Of a stretch of 64,000 bases of DNA, positions 10,270 through 22,000 are shown one piece after another (position 1 is the stretch's first letter; each line of letters opens with the position of its first letter). The notes beneath the pieces were generated by a model. It saw only the letters and a list, made by a program, of their open reading frames with translations, did no database searches and had not been told where the DNA came from. The stretch comes from Isoetes taiwanensis (taxonomy: Eukaryota; Streptophyta; Lycopodiopsida; Isoetales; Isoetaceae): NCBI GenBank assembly GCA_021234155.1, contig JAJEKV010000050.1, positions 8,734,548 through 8,798,547 of the forward strand, given 5' to 3'. A program made the translations under genes and the position numbers.

Positions 10270-12618
10270 CTACATTACATCACGGCCCTCACGTTGCCTC
10301 TGCTTCTGAGTAGCAGGAAAAATCACTGCCTCGTCTTCTTTGCGCTGGCCAAGCAATTTCTCCACATCACCCCTGCTCAACCCAAATGCGCTAGATAATA
10401 TTGGCCTTGGTATGCGGTTCAAAACCCCATTGGCTCCAGCAAAGTACGAATTCATAGGTCTAAACATGACCAGAAGTCAACAGTCAATGACAATTGCAAA
10501 ACTTGCTCAAAAGAGAGCACATACTTAAGAGAGCACATACGAAACAATAAATAAATCATTCCATGTACCTATCAGTATTGATGGCAGCAAACGTTTCATA
10601 ACCCTCGTCACCAGCAAATTCAACATGAGGAAATCCTTTTGGAATGACCACGAGTTGCCCTTCTCTAAACCTTTGTTTCACCACTCGTTCGCCCTTGTCT
10701 GAAATAAGTTCAAGCTCAGCATTGCCTTTAACGCAATAGATGACCTTATCACCATTGTGAATGTAGTTCGGGACATACATTGCTCTCTGCGCAACACATG
10801 TAAACAGCACCAGATCATAATGACGTACATTTTTCATCAAATATCATAAGACCAAATTTCTACAAAAAGCGAGAACAAATTTGCACCAAAAGCTAACAAC
10901 AACAAGACAGGAGTAAACCACTTAATATCCAATCCTAGCTGGTTAATACCTTGTGTAATAGCTGGTTAATGAAGTAACTTAATATCCAATCCTAGCTGGT
11001 TAATACCTTGTGTAATAGCTGTTGTGTAATAGCTGGTTAATGAAGTAACTCAATACGTATACAGAAATTTTTAGAGGGAGCACCTATAGTGTCATTCAGA
11101 CAAGGCTTGCTACTGTGCTAAAACACCTTTAATGAAATGGTGGGAAAATTGATGCCACTCCAGTTGATTCAAGGAATCCAAGAAAAACGAAAACAATAAA
11201 AAATAAAATACTTACTCCTTCCAGATTTAAATAACGTGCTGACATGCCCAATGCTGCCAAAGCAAGCATCTTTCCACTGTTCACCTCCCGAATTGTCCCA
11301 CCATGCCTTGCTGCAGCCTCTGGGAAATCACGACCAAGTTGATGGATTAAATCCGACGCCCCAAGATTGAGCATGGATCTTTCTCCTCTCATTGATTCCC
11401 TAGACACCTTGATGATTCTATCTTGCTTCTCTTGTCTATCCAAGAGCTGCCTCACAGTTTCTTCAGAAACGTTCCATGCATGAGCAAGAACACGAGGAGT
11501 GAAACCAGCCCTACCACTCAACAGCTGAAATTTCTGCAACAAAAACACGCATATATGGTAATTATACTGCAAGTGCACTACATCATAATACTAAGTAATG
11601 TTCTGATTTAAAATGAGAAAACAGACCCTGAAACGATCAGTCTCTCTGCCAAAATATGCCATGCCAATACACTCTGCAGGTTCTTCGCCATCATTAAAGA
11701 ACCAAGAGAGCACTCCTTTGGGAACGGCTATTACATCTCCCTTATTGACCCTGAACTGATTTGCCTGACCAAAGGAACCTGCACGTTCAGTGACTAGACC
11801 AACAATTCCAGAGCCTGCAAACAATGAAACACAATGTTGGGTTTAAAGCAGAACTACAGCAGAAACATGACTAAACAGCAGAAACATTGAGAACTAGAAC
11901 ATGGATAAATAATTCACGAGATCAATGTGATATCTCAAGATGGATATGAACATGTTCTTGTATTCTTCACAGAACTACAACAGACACAAGACTAAAACAT
12001 GTATGAAGAATTCTCAAGACCGATATAATAACTCAAGATCGATACGATAAAGTCCTTTGAACAGATTACAAAAGAACGCATGGAGGTCAAAACAAAAAAG
12101 GCAAGGCATGAAGGATAAACATACAAAGCATGAAAACTAAAACATGCAAGAAAAAATCCTCTAGATCAATATTAACAAGTTCTTAGTATTGGAAAACCAA
12201 AGCAGAACAACAACATCCGGAAAAAAAACATGAACATAAACATCCAAAATGTACCTTGGACCACAGTTTTGATGGCATGAGAATTCAAGTACATGGGAAG
12301 AGCCAGTCCACCGGGGTTAATAGTAATTCTGGCAGCTTCAAAGCCATGGCGGCGAAGAGCAGGAAACTCAGGGCCCCAAGTTTCGATTTTGCCGGCTTCT
12401 GATTCAAACTCAAGGGTGGGTTCGCGAGGCTTAAAAAACTCCTCGCCTTTTTCCTCCTCATGCCGTTCTTCGCGACCTGCCGGATCGGAGCGCTCGCTCC
12501 TCAGAGGATTAAACCACTCAAACTCATCATTTTCCCGCCTTTCTTCGCGCCGGGCATCTGCTGCGCAGAGCAGGGCCAGAAACAGAAAAACCCAAAATGA
12601 CCTAAGCGCCATAGCCAT
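10270..12618 (-). CDS. 11S (legumin-type) cupin storage-like protein, copy 2
   Basis: Same five-exon structure as copy 1: 12255-12618, 11627-11814, 11216-11533, 10569-10786, 10270-10459. Every exon has the same length as in copy 1 and all junctions are GT-AG, again giving 425 residues. Comparing the two translations I count six substitutions: Ser-Phe in 'GPESPAL', Gln-Glu in exon 2, Ile-Met in exon 3, and Gln-Lys, Glu-Gly and Ser-Arg in the last exon. A five-base slip at the end changes the stop from TAA to TAG at the same codon. The signal peptide, both cupin halves and the lack of an Asn-Gly cleavage site are shared. Both copies look functional; which is expressed cannot be seen here. Confidence 0.92.
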
Positions 12619-12682
12619 AGCTGTTGATCACTAGAGCAGAATACAACACAAGGGAACTGGTGGTTTGCTCCGGCATGCAGAG

Positions 12683-12757
12683 CCAGCTTTATACCCATAG
12701 CCATGCATGCGTCCCTCTCAAATTCAGTAACTTGGTGCCGCCTTCTGACCCCCACGT
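12683..12757 (-). promoter_or_regulatory. TATA box with RY/legumin-box core, cupin copy 2
   Basis: TATAAAG on the minus strand (plus 12687-12693) with 'cccatagccatgcatgc' at 12694-12710, as in copy 1. Homology to copy 1 stops at 12757, about 140 bases before the ATG, so the copies share the core promoter but have different distal upstream sequence. Confidence 0.65.
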
Positions 12758-13342
12758 AGCTTGTTTCCTCCTTCGTATCCTCTTGTAAATCTCTCTTCGC
12801 CAAGCTTGTGCAGCATCAACCCGAATATCCATTCTTCTTCTGATTTTAGGGGCATATTTCCCAAGTCCAAATCAATCCTGAAAAACGTAAACGACACTTA
12901 GGTGTCATCCTTCCCCCTTAATGATCCTAGTGATGACACGTGTCCCTTTTTAGTTGTTTTTCATTTTCAGGCATGTTCCATATCTAGTCGACATTCCATT
13001 TTTTAATTGTTTAGTTGCATTCACTTTTCAGTTTACTTGCATTCACTTTTACTTGCACTCAGTTTTCACTTAATTTACTTGCATTCAGTTTTCACTTTAC
13101 TTGCATTCTTTTTTCCTTTGTATCATGAAGTTCACAAACAATAATGGCACAGGATTACATATGGTAATGAAATTAATTCATACAATTCAAGTGAAATTAA
13201 AACAGAAACACAGAAAGCAAATTACAGAGATGATATTAAACGGATCAAAATATGACAGTATCACAGTATCATAGTATTTCATAGTATTTCATAGTATTTC
13301 ATATCAAAATGTCAGAAACCAACACTAAACTGTCACAAACAC

Positions 13343-13803
13343 CTAGCTTTTTGGATAGAAATTGAAAATGCAGTTCCGAAACTTTCCACCTGAGATGTTC
13401 ATTGCAATCTGATGCTGTCGTGCAACCTGCTCTAGAGATTCCCAATGCTGATTAAGGAAAGCATCATTGGCAATTTCAGTATCCTGTTCAACTGCTTTAA
13501 TTTCACCTGCATGTGCTACATTTGCTATGGCAGCTCCTGGAGTTACTACAATGTCGCCATTGATCAGCTGGCGATCAGCGGAGTCTACCACTTGAATCGA
13601 AATTATCTTTGTAATGTTGAATCAGGAAGAGAAATACCACATAATGCGCTTCCACCTGCCACTTCATTCTGCATATTATCGTACTTCTCCAGCTCATCTT
13701 TATAGACATCATCATATAAGCGTCTTGACCCGTCTGGATTGAATGGTTGTCCTGCAACTTCCATTGCCGCTTTAACCTGCAATTCTGCAGTCTTGTCGTA
13801 CCT
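13343..13803 (-). pseudogene. Broken ORF of unknown function in the TIR element
   Basis: Two consecutive minus-strand reading frames, about 13608-13803 and 13343-13591, look protein-like (the first includes 'AMEVAGQPFNPDGSRRLYDD', the second ends in 'GKFRNCIFNFYPKS'). They are in different frames, separated by a stop, so this is either a damaged gene or two exons. I do not recognise the family. It could be an accessory protein of the element. Confidence 0.3.
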
Positions 13804-14879
13804 AACATAGATAATATAACATTAAAATAGTAACGATTAAATCATTACTAAATCTTTCTGAGAATTGCAACGTACACGTGAAATGCTTCGCAAATCCTAT
13901 GGCCTGCTTACCTTCATTCCAACTTCGAGGCACTCCAAAGACGCGTTAACCTTGAAACTAAGGTTGTCCGTCCACTCTTATTACTTGAATGCACGTCAAT
14001 CCCAATTAGCTCTATCATGTATTTCAGCCATGCGGATATTTTCCTCCCACTAAGAGGATGTTTCACATTATACCATGCCTGTTAGAATGACAATGTCAGA
14101 AACAGAAATAACTAAAATAATAAATGAAATACAATAGCAATTGAATACTTACAAGCTTACAGGCGATATTATTGGTTGCTTGAACAACCAATCAATCATC
14201 CTTTATAACAACCGGATAATGTCTAAAAAGGCGTTTTGAAAGTCAAAATCACATCCCCGTTCGTACACACGCAAATGACATTCGAAACTCTCCTCTTGAT
14301 ATCTATCCATACCGACATCATCTTGCTTATAACCTCTCGTTGTACTCCACATACTTTTTCCATTTTATGACCCTATCGTGAAATCTGAAACCCTAGAACC
14401 TGCTAGCTCCTTTTCGCCTCTGATCCCAAATCTAGACACACAGTAGTACATGATTCTCTTTTGCAAACCTACAAAACAGAATGTTAAATGTTAAAAATCG
14501 AACAACGAAAAACTAGAAAAAATTTTTAATCTTCAAAGCTAGAATTGTACCTTTAGAATGACTTATGGAATGATCCACATCTGCTAATAAAGCCTGCTCG
14601 TTCTGAAAAGATATCTCATCTACCTTCTTTCTCTTCTTGCATATACCTGGAGTCATCCTAGACCGCCGCATAGCAGCAACACAAGCCAATCTTGCTTTCA
14701 TGAACACTGCAGAAGTCTTAATGTTGAACACTGGCTCCTCAATACCAGTTTCTGCAACACGTCGTTCTTGTTCACGCCTAATCAGACATCCAAACCTCCT
14801 GAACAGATCTTGAAGCCTGCAAAATCAATGATTAGCAATATACAATGCATGCAACTAATGGATACAAGTAAAATAAAAT

Positions 14880-15473
14880 GCTTACGATTAGGGGAACATT
14901 GTTCCATCAAGCTTGACAACTTGAATCATAAAAGGCTCCAACATACCAAACAAATTCTTTCAACTCGAAGTGCTTTTCAATCGTCTTATCAAGCGGAATT
15001 TTCTTGTGGACTCTCCAACCGTCAAATCGCCTCCTTGCCCAATTCAACCCGCTGCGGACTTGCTTATACCACCATTACGAATCTCATTCACCAAATCCCG
15101 ATCTAATTCCAAGAATGGCACTACTTTTGCCATTCTCGATATCTCTGCATCGGCTTGAGTGGTTAGAATTACGATTAATTTCAAGTCGACCAAAATGATT
15201 GTTTGAGGTACTCTTCCACGGCCTCATCGAAAACTCATTTTCCATGTCATTATCATTATCATCCTCCTGCATGTTAGTAATATCCGAGCGAGCGTAAGTT
15301 CCGTAATCACAACCCTCGATGGCAAAATATTGAAGCTTCGGATTTGAATCCATGCACCGCAAACCTCGAAAAGCTCCATAAACGAGAAGGAATGTATGAA
15401 ATGTAAGCTTCACACAAGAATACATCGCAAACCTTCCAAAGAAATCTACAAAATACATGCAAGAAATTAGCAT
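14880..15473 (-). pseudogene. Broken ORF of unknown function in the TIR element
   Basis: A 129-codon frame at 15084-15473 is continued by a protein-like stretch in another frame down to about 14890 (with 'NWARRRFDGWRVHKKIPL'). At least one frameshift separates them. The family is not recognised; a Trp/Arg-rich helical segment could be DNA-binding, but this is only a guess. Confidence 0.25.
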
Positions 15474-16201
15474 GCAAGTAAATCAACATAATAAACATGC
15501 ATGCACATTAAAAACTTAAGTCCTTACCTTAAATTGTGTCTTGATCGGAAAACAAGCTTTGAAGCTCCTGGCTTAGCTGCTAATTCTACGAGAATGTCAT
15601 TCCAAAGATAAACAACCCCAAAAATATTGCAAGATTTAGAAAAGTGACAAGATGACTAACCTAATCCCGAAGATTTGATGCCTACAAGTAGAAAAGAAGC
15701 ACATTAGTAACAGAGGCACACATTTCTAAGTAAAAATAAACTCCATCACATATTCTTACCTTAGATTCGCAAGGAAATGATCGAAATCCAAGAAAGTCGC
15801 GACAAAAAAAGTTGCGGTCTGTTAGAACACTAGAAAATCAACTTTCTTAACTTAGCGCCCAACTTTCTTGAAAAATCGTGGAAAGGCAAAGAAAATGCCA
15901 CCAAATCGGCAATAACTCGATCCCTAAGCGCCTCCAAAAATTAGGCTAGCGCCCAAGTTTCTTCAAAAAAAAAATCCTTGAAACGCAACAAAATGCCGAC
16001 CAAATCCGGTGAAACACAATCACGAGGCTAAGCGCCCGGAAAAATGAGGCCTCCAAAAATGAGGCCAGCGCCTCGAAAAACCACAGGCGGCAGGGTCTTC
16101 GACGATCTCCGAGAGCGAGGGATTGTGAAAAGAGGGGGAAACCAGAAAACAGGGGATGCTGACGTGGCGGGGGATGACACCTAAGTGTCGTCCCATCGTT
16201 A

Positions 16202-16298
16202 GAAAAGTCCGTTCTTGGACTTTCTTCGACGTGTCAACAGGGGGCTCGACGCCAGCGTCCGCCTGTTTCACGTCGAAAGTCCAATAACGGACTTTCCC
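16202..16298. repeat. 97-bp hairpin beside the TIR element
   Basis: Arms 16202-16233 and 16269-16298 are inverted copies with a few mismatches and a 2-base indel. As in the hairpin at 2202-2298, each arm carries its own palindrome (AAAGTCC-6 bases-GGACTTT), and the loop side begins 'acgtgtcaac' as in the other hairpin. It starts only 10 bases after the right TIR of the preceding element. Confidence 0.75.
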
Positions 16299-16799
16299 AG
16301 ATACATACACGCCGTGTCAAATGCTCACATGGCATCCATCTTAATTCAAAAATTTCATGTTGTTGAGCAAATTCGGTATAAAGAAAGTTTTTTCCGATCG
16401 ACAACCGAAAATTTTTCATTCCATTTAATGCATGACATGAAAATTTCCCCTAACTTTCTATCTCATACTGCGTTCCATCCTTGCCGTTTATCCGGGAATA
16501 TACCAAAGGATATTCCTTATCCGCCAACCCTAAATCAAGCCAAAAAAAGATGGGTCAAACCCCATTTTCCACGTCACGGTAAGTTTTAAGTCAATCATGC
16601 AATCAATTAAAAGCATACACAATGAATAACATGAAGGAAACAAGCATCCATCTTACATAAAAGAGTTCTTGAAATTTTCCATAAAGTGTTCTCATTCCTT
16701 TAGCGTTTCAGCGGTGCATATATGCAAACGGCATAGATTGATATTACAAAACATGAAGCTCGATAGAAGCTAAACATGAAACTCGAAATGCTCGCCACG
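16299..16799. other. No gene seen
   Basis: About 500 bases with only a 124-codon plus-strand ORF (16215-16589) that begins inside the hairpin and has no recognisable domain. Confidence 0.5.
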
Positions 16800-17345
16800 A
16801 GATTCTTCCATACATTGACATTAAAATTACAATTGAACCTCTGATAGAGTGAAACACGAAGGCTGAGCTTTGCCAAGGTGTTTACAATAGTGCGACACCC
16901 CCAATGAAGGAGGCAACACATGCGTCAACAATGCCCATCGAATTGTTCCTTAGAAGTTCGTCAGCCGGCCTCCTGGAAGAGCATAACATGACACAAAAAA
17001 CAGACTATTTCTAAAAAGAGAAAAGAGTCCCTTCTCAGCTTTAAACGGACGTAATTTTAGTGCTCCAAAGGTCTCGAGTTTCCAGAGGCAAACTAGAAGA
17101 ATAAGAAAAGGGATCTGCAGTGAGAAGCTGGCGAGTAACAGAGCTAAGCTTTTCATCCAAATTGAAAGCTGCTCTAAAGGGCCATAAGAAAAAACAACCT
17201 TCTTGAACATCTGAGCATCTTTGGAATTCGGCTGCTCTGAATTGTGCCCTGCCATGGCCACGCTTCCCTCCCCTGTCGCCTTGCCTTGAAACATTCCTGC
17301 CCCTGCGCCATAGCCACGCTGCCCTTCCATCGAAAATAGAAACCC
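16800..17345 (-). repeat. Dispersed sequence, copy near 17 kb
   Basis: Read on the minus strand, this matches plus 60055-60720. Shared blocks include 'cgtggctatggcg', 'aatgttt.aaggcaaggcg', 'ctcagatgttcaaga', 'gctctgttac', 'ttattcttctag.ttgcct' and 'tgtgttgcctccttcattg'. The two loci are in opposite orientation 43 kb apart. The 17-kb copy keeps an open frame, while the 60-kb copy has several indels. Confidence 0.8.
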
Positions 17346-17375
17346 AACTCCTATAGAAAGAAACTTAAAACCCAC
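16950..17375 (-). CDS. ORF in the dispersed sequence, possible small membrane protein
   Basis: An uninterrupted minus-strand frame of 141 codons; the likelier start is the internal Met at 17330, giving about 126 residues beginning 'MEGQRGYGAGAGMFQGKA'. The middle holds one strongly hydrophobic segment ('LALLLASFSLQIPFLILLV'). I do not recognise the family. The 60-kb copy has the same region broken, so this may be a decaying gene family or cargo of a mobile element rather than an active gene. Confidence 0.3.
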   Translation of the reverse strand: MGFKFLSIGVGFLFSMEGQRGYGAGAGMFQGKATGEGSVAMAGHNSEQPNSKDAQMFKKVVFSYGPLEQLSIWMKSLALLLASFSLQIPFLILLVCLWKLETFGALKLRPFKAEKGLFSLFRNSLFFVSCYALPGGRLTNF

Positions 17376-18209
17376 AAGACATTAGGAAATCAAAAACCAT
17401 ATTTCGAGGGTCAACATTATATGGTTTAGCATACTCATACTTGCCAAAACCATAGAAAATCTTATGTAAGCCCTGCCCCTTTCTTCAATTACAGAAGATA
17501 ATTGCCAGCTCGAAACATGAAATATCTCACTAAGGGGACATTAGGAGATTATATGGTAAGTTCTATACATTTTTCCAGCATTGATCCCATGTAGGTGTAT
17601 TATAGCTTTCCTGTATAAAATACATGTCGACTTGCAATCAAGTACATAATGAATTACTTCAAAAGAACGTCGAATGTTTATGTCACAAGGCTTTCCCAAA
17701 CCACAGCTAGTTCTTCACCAATGATCGAATCTTTGGAAGTATGGAGTTCACCATGGCCCTATTGCCTTGCAGTTGATAAATCTCTATGCCAAAACAAAGA
17801 CTAAGAAATTCAACACTTTATTGACTTCGCTTCAACTCTTAGCCCCTTTTATAGTCACATCAAGTTGCTTCTTCAAAAGAGAGCAGTGTCATGATATGCG
17901 CAACATTGGATTGCCTAAGAGTTATTGTTATGTATTGTTTTTGTTCAAACAAGAAATTCATCGCATCAACCTTGCATATTTCTTTTACTAACTCACTTAC
18001 AAGGAAGGATTTTTGTGAAGTCTAGCTTGTGGTGTCAATCTACAACCTACGAAAAAATTTAACCTGCCATAAGGTTTAAAAGTTGTGGTTTTGGTATTTT
18101 ATAACATAAGATTTCTAAAGGTTTGGAATGGGTATTCGTAGCATCTTATCTTACTGGAAACGGGCCCAACCTGACGGGCCGGGCCCTTTTCTTTGCATCG
18201 TTCTCGGCT
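17376..18209. other. AT-rich spacer, no gene seen
   Basis: Only short ORFs (for example 17767-17991 plus) without recognisable features. Confidence 0.5.
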
Positions 18210-18309
18210 GGCCCCGGTAGAACCCCGCCTCGGCTTTGGACATCCTTGGCACTATTCATCGACTTGGCCCCTACTTCTATGGGGATGTTCTTTTGCTTTG
18301 CACTAACTC

Positions 18310-18950
18310 CTCGGCCCCTTTTCTTTTGCACCTACCACCAATTTGAATGTATCATATATGAGGAGCTAACTTATATCTACTACAATTTTAAAGTATCACC
18401 CATGCAGAGCTTATACACTCTTACTACCAATGCCTACTACCCATGTGGAGATTATACACATCTACTTCCAATTCAAAGTATCACCCATTGGGAGCCTCAC
18501 ACCTAGGTTCACCCATTAGAAGGCGACTCACACTCGCACATGTTAGGAGCTTACTCAACGTCGTGTCCTAAACAGATTATGCCTACCCATCGCGTTGGAT
18601 AATGCACATTTATGTATGGACCCACATGAGGGACTCATGAGGACATACACCCATGAGGGCCTATATCACATCACCAACCTATTACCTTTCAAGTCCCTTA
18701 TTCACACCTCGCCTCAATCTGGACATCTTTGGCACTATATCCACCCGCGTCTCGCTTGCCAAAATGCGCCCGCGACTGACACCCCCATTAAGCCGCAACT
18801 CTCCCTAGGCATCCTTCACGTATGAAGGGCCGTGACACTCACAATTGAGTCACATAAATAGAAAGAACCAGCCGAATATTTTATTTACATAAGTGCCTCT
18901 TTATATACAACATTTGGAGTGTATATTCGATGGTCTTTTCGCAATGCACC
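18310..18950. repeat. ~641-bp tandem repeat, unit 1
   Basis: Starts at 'ctcggcccc' (18310) and is followed by a second unit starting with 'ctcggcttc' at 18951. The body, rich in 'tactacccatgtgg' and 'cacccatt' phrases, recurs at 22047-22620. A partial older copy of its 'cgcctc..tctggacatc.ttggcact' block lies at 18225-18265. No coding function is seen. Confidence 0.75.
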
Positions 18951-19011
18951 CTCGGCTTCTTTTCTTTTGCACCTAGCAGTAATTTGAATGTATCCTATAT
19001 GAGGAGCTCAC
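18951..19011. repeat. ~641-bp tandem repeat, unit 2, left part
   Basis: Matches 18310-18376 up to 'gaggagctcactt', where the LINE begins. The rest of unit 2 resumes at 22047 with 'ttatatctactac', exactly the sequence that follows this point in unit 1. Confidence 0.7.
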
Positions 19012-22000
19012 TTTATGATGACATTGCTCAATTCAAACAGTTGGGGCATGTTATTCTTCTTGGTGATTTCAATGCTCGCACTGCTGAAATGCAAACTGCT
19101 CAACTCATACTTGAGGATGTCCGTGACCCTTTATGGATGTCTGCTAATGATACAGTCTTTCCACGTTCATCGCCTGATGCTAACAAACCCGTCTCAACAT
19201 TTGGAAGGGAGCTCATCCAGTTGTGTGAAGTCTTTGAGATGGTACTTTGTAATGGCTTAGAGCAATGGCCACACTCTAAAGGGTATTACATGCATAAGCC
19301 GGGATAGGCGGTGGTGGTGGTACTAGTGTTGTTGATTATGTCATTTCCCAAGTGCAAGCCTTGGATCTCATTTCAGATTTTCGATTGGCACAAGGCATAG
19401 AGATGAGGAGATAAAATCTGATCACTATCCACTTTATTTGTCATTAAAGTGGCGGCTTCCACCTCTTCAACCCATTGCTATCCAAGCTCCCCCCGTGCAT
19501 TAAACTGACTTATTCTAGATCTTTTGAATATGAATGACATTAGCTCCTCGCGGCTTGCGGTGTATTTTGGATTACCCAACTCTTCAAGAGCGTAATGCAG
19601 CATTTGTCGATGCTTTGCTTATACCTCACGCCTCTTGCTTTGGTACACGCACGGTGTTGCTCATCTTTGGTAGGAAATCCTTTCCTAGAAATGCAGTTTG
19701 ATGAAGACCAGTATTAACTTTAAAAAACAATTCGCGAATCGATAGTTGAGCCAGATATCACATAATGCCATTCGAATTATAAGTCCTGCTTTGAAATGCA
19801 AGAAGGCATCGCTTTGTTCTTTGCGCATCGAAGCAAATGTTTGAATTCATCGCTTACGTGAGCCTCGGACCTACGGCGCAAAATATTATATCGACCATCT
19901 TCTACCCTTGGACATATTTCTATGCAACAATGGGATGAGCGATTGGTCTACTTATATGATCATCCCAGGGGTCCTTAATTCCGGCCTCCTTTGGTAGGTG
20001 ATATTCTTCAATTCACGTGAGGAGGAAGTCAAAGAAGGATGCAAGGCATCTATCTAATGGCAAGTCTCCGATCTTCAAGGTTTGCAAGCATTGCTTAAAT
20101 GGGGGTCCGCTATTGCTTCCAATCATCACTACTCTTTTAAATCAAGCTTTGCAAGAAGGCTTGTCGAAAAACTTGGGCCGCAAGAAGGTCGTGCCAATTT
20201 ACAAAGCGGTGATAAGCATGACCCTTCTAATTGTCGCATGATCATGGTAAGTTCCATATTTTCAAAGCTCTTAGCCAGGATCTTCCATCGAGAAGCGATT
20301 GACATCATGGGCGTAACATACTAGTGTAATGCGATGTAGGACAAAGCAGCTTTAAATCCATGCCATTCTACGATAGACCATATTTTCACATTGCGTATGC
20401 TTATTGAACATAGTCAAGTTTGAAACAAGACCTCTATATATGCTTTGTGGATTTTACTTACGCTTTTGATACGATTACCACGCGAGCTTCTTTGGCGGTA
20501 ACTGCGGGGCACTAGGGGTTCCACAAGATCTTCAAAATGCGTTTATCGGCTCTATGAAAGGGTTTTGCTAAATTTCCAAAGATCAGTGCACTCAAATCAC
20601 TAGCAATATTGGAGTTAAATCGAGGGTTGCCCTTTATCTCCTACACTCTCTCGGGCTTGTACATTGATCAATTGGAAGAATGGCTTGATAATCATGGCGG
20701 AGGAGGTCCACATTTGGCACACTATATCATTAGGCAACTTATGTATGCTTTGATGATGTTTCACTTCCACATACCTGCCGCTAGTATGCGATTTCTCGCC
20801 ACAGCTTTTTGTGAGAACACAGTCTCACAGTGTTAATCTCCAAAAGACCAAGCTTTTGGTAGTTCAATCTTCGTCACAATGTTCCCACTATGCACTATGA
20901 TAGCCAAAGGTTGAAGTTGTAGATAGCTACAAGTATCTTGGTGTAGAATTCTCAGAAGAACACACTTTGGGAACAATGTATTACCAAGCCGGTGGTCACT
21001 GGATGGAGAGCTCTATGCAATGCAAAATAATTATTTTCGCTGCTGAAATTCATGATTGGCCACGAAAAGCCCACTTGTTTCGGGCTTTGGTAGAGCCTGT
21101 TCTTGTATGGTTCTCAAGTGTGGGGGCCCGCCATTAGTGCTAGTGCTTGGGAGAGCTTGGAGCGGGTGCAAAAGTCCTTTCTCACTTACAAACCTCTGAG
21201 TTAAAACAACGGTGCCCTATGCTATTATTTTACAAAGAGACAGGGTTTTGGCCTCTTCAACATTCCGCCATGAAGCGCCATCTCCACTATATCTCTGCAA
21301 GGTGCACCACATGGATGATGTTAGGTATCCTGTTCTTGCACTTGCCATGGCTGAATCTCCCGGCTTTGAAACGATGTTGAAAGAGCATTGTATCGCATGG
21401 TTTGCCCGTTGGGTCATTACAACCGTGAGCCCGCTGATGCTTGCCCGGTCTGATCCCGAGCTTTTGCAACAATATCTCAATGGTCGCTTTTTCTCAAAGA
21501 TATGGGACGCAGCTTACTTTGGCCCAAGTGAAAATCGGGTCATTATCATGCACACATAAATCCCACCTTGGCACGGGGCCCCAAGCTTATTTGCTTGCTT
21601 CATTGTCCGGGAAGAAGCTTGTAGCTATTGCATCAATTCGCATCGGGTCCCACAGTGCTACGGATTGAGACAGTAGATGGGAGGCCGCAATTGTTGCCGA
21701 GCGAAAGCCATACTCTTCCCGAGTTGCCCCGCTTTTGAGATAGTCCTAATCATTTTTGACCTTAGCATTCCATTCCACGCTTCCACAACTTCGGAGCACC
21801 ATCCGTGCATGACTTGGCCTTATACATACTTGAGGTTCTAGATAAACGTCCTGCAATTACGAGCCCTCAGTAGTCATTATCTCCGCTTATCTAGTATCAT
21901 CATTCTTGCAAAGTTTTTCCTTTGAAAACCTTTTCGAGGCAAGGGTTTAATCCTAGTAGTAATGATTGTACTAGCCCATTGTATGGGTCCCATGACCTAT

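Larger units (their letters stand above)
8752..12757. repeat. Segmental duplication, copy 2
   Basis: Second copy of the unit at 1-5135, same orientation. It lacks the TIR element and hairpin. It carries its own changes: a 130-bp tandem duplication in the 3' UTR, a ~60-bp duplication inside intron 3 (about 10979-11045), and small indels in introns. The exons are nearly unchanged while flanking sequence is more diverged, which suggests selection on the coding part or patchy gene conversion. Confidence 0.93.
12891..16191. mobile_element. 3.3-kb TIR-bounded element, superfamily unassigned
   Basis: A 20-bp sequence at 12891-12910 ('acgacacttaggtgtcatcc') recurs exactly inverted at 16172-16191. 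Each end holds a small internal palindrome (GACAC-4 bases-GTGTC). Next to the left end is a 'gacacgtgtc' site (12935-12944). The interior has broken minus-strand ORFs (13343-13800, 14513-14731, 14880-15473) with no transposase motif that I recognise. Near the right end 'agcgcc' repeats occur (15850-16080). It lies just upstream of cupin copy 2. TIRs are short, so the boundaries need confirmation. Confidence 0.55.

Noticed and set aside
15084-15158. Plus-strand ORFs at 14768-15198
   Set aside because: Antisense to the more protein-like minus frame of the TIR element.
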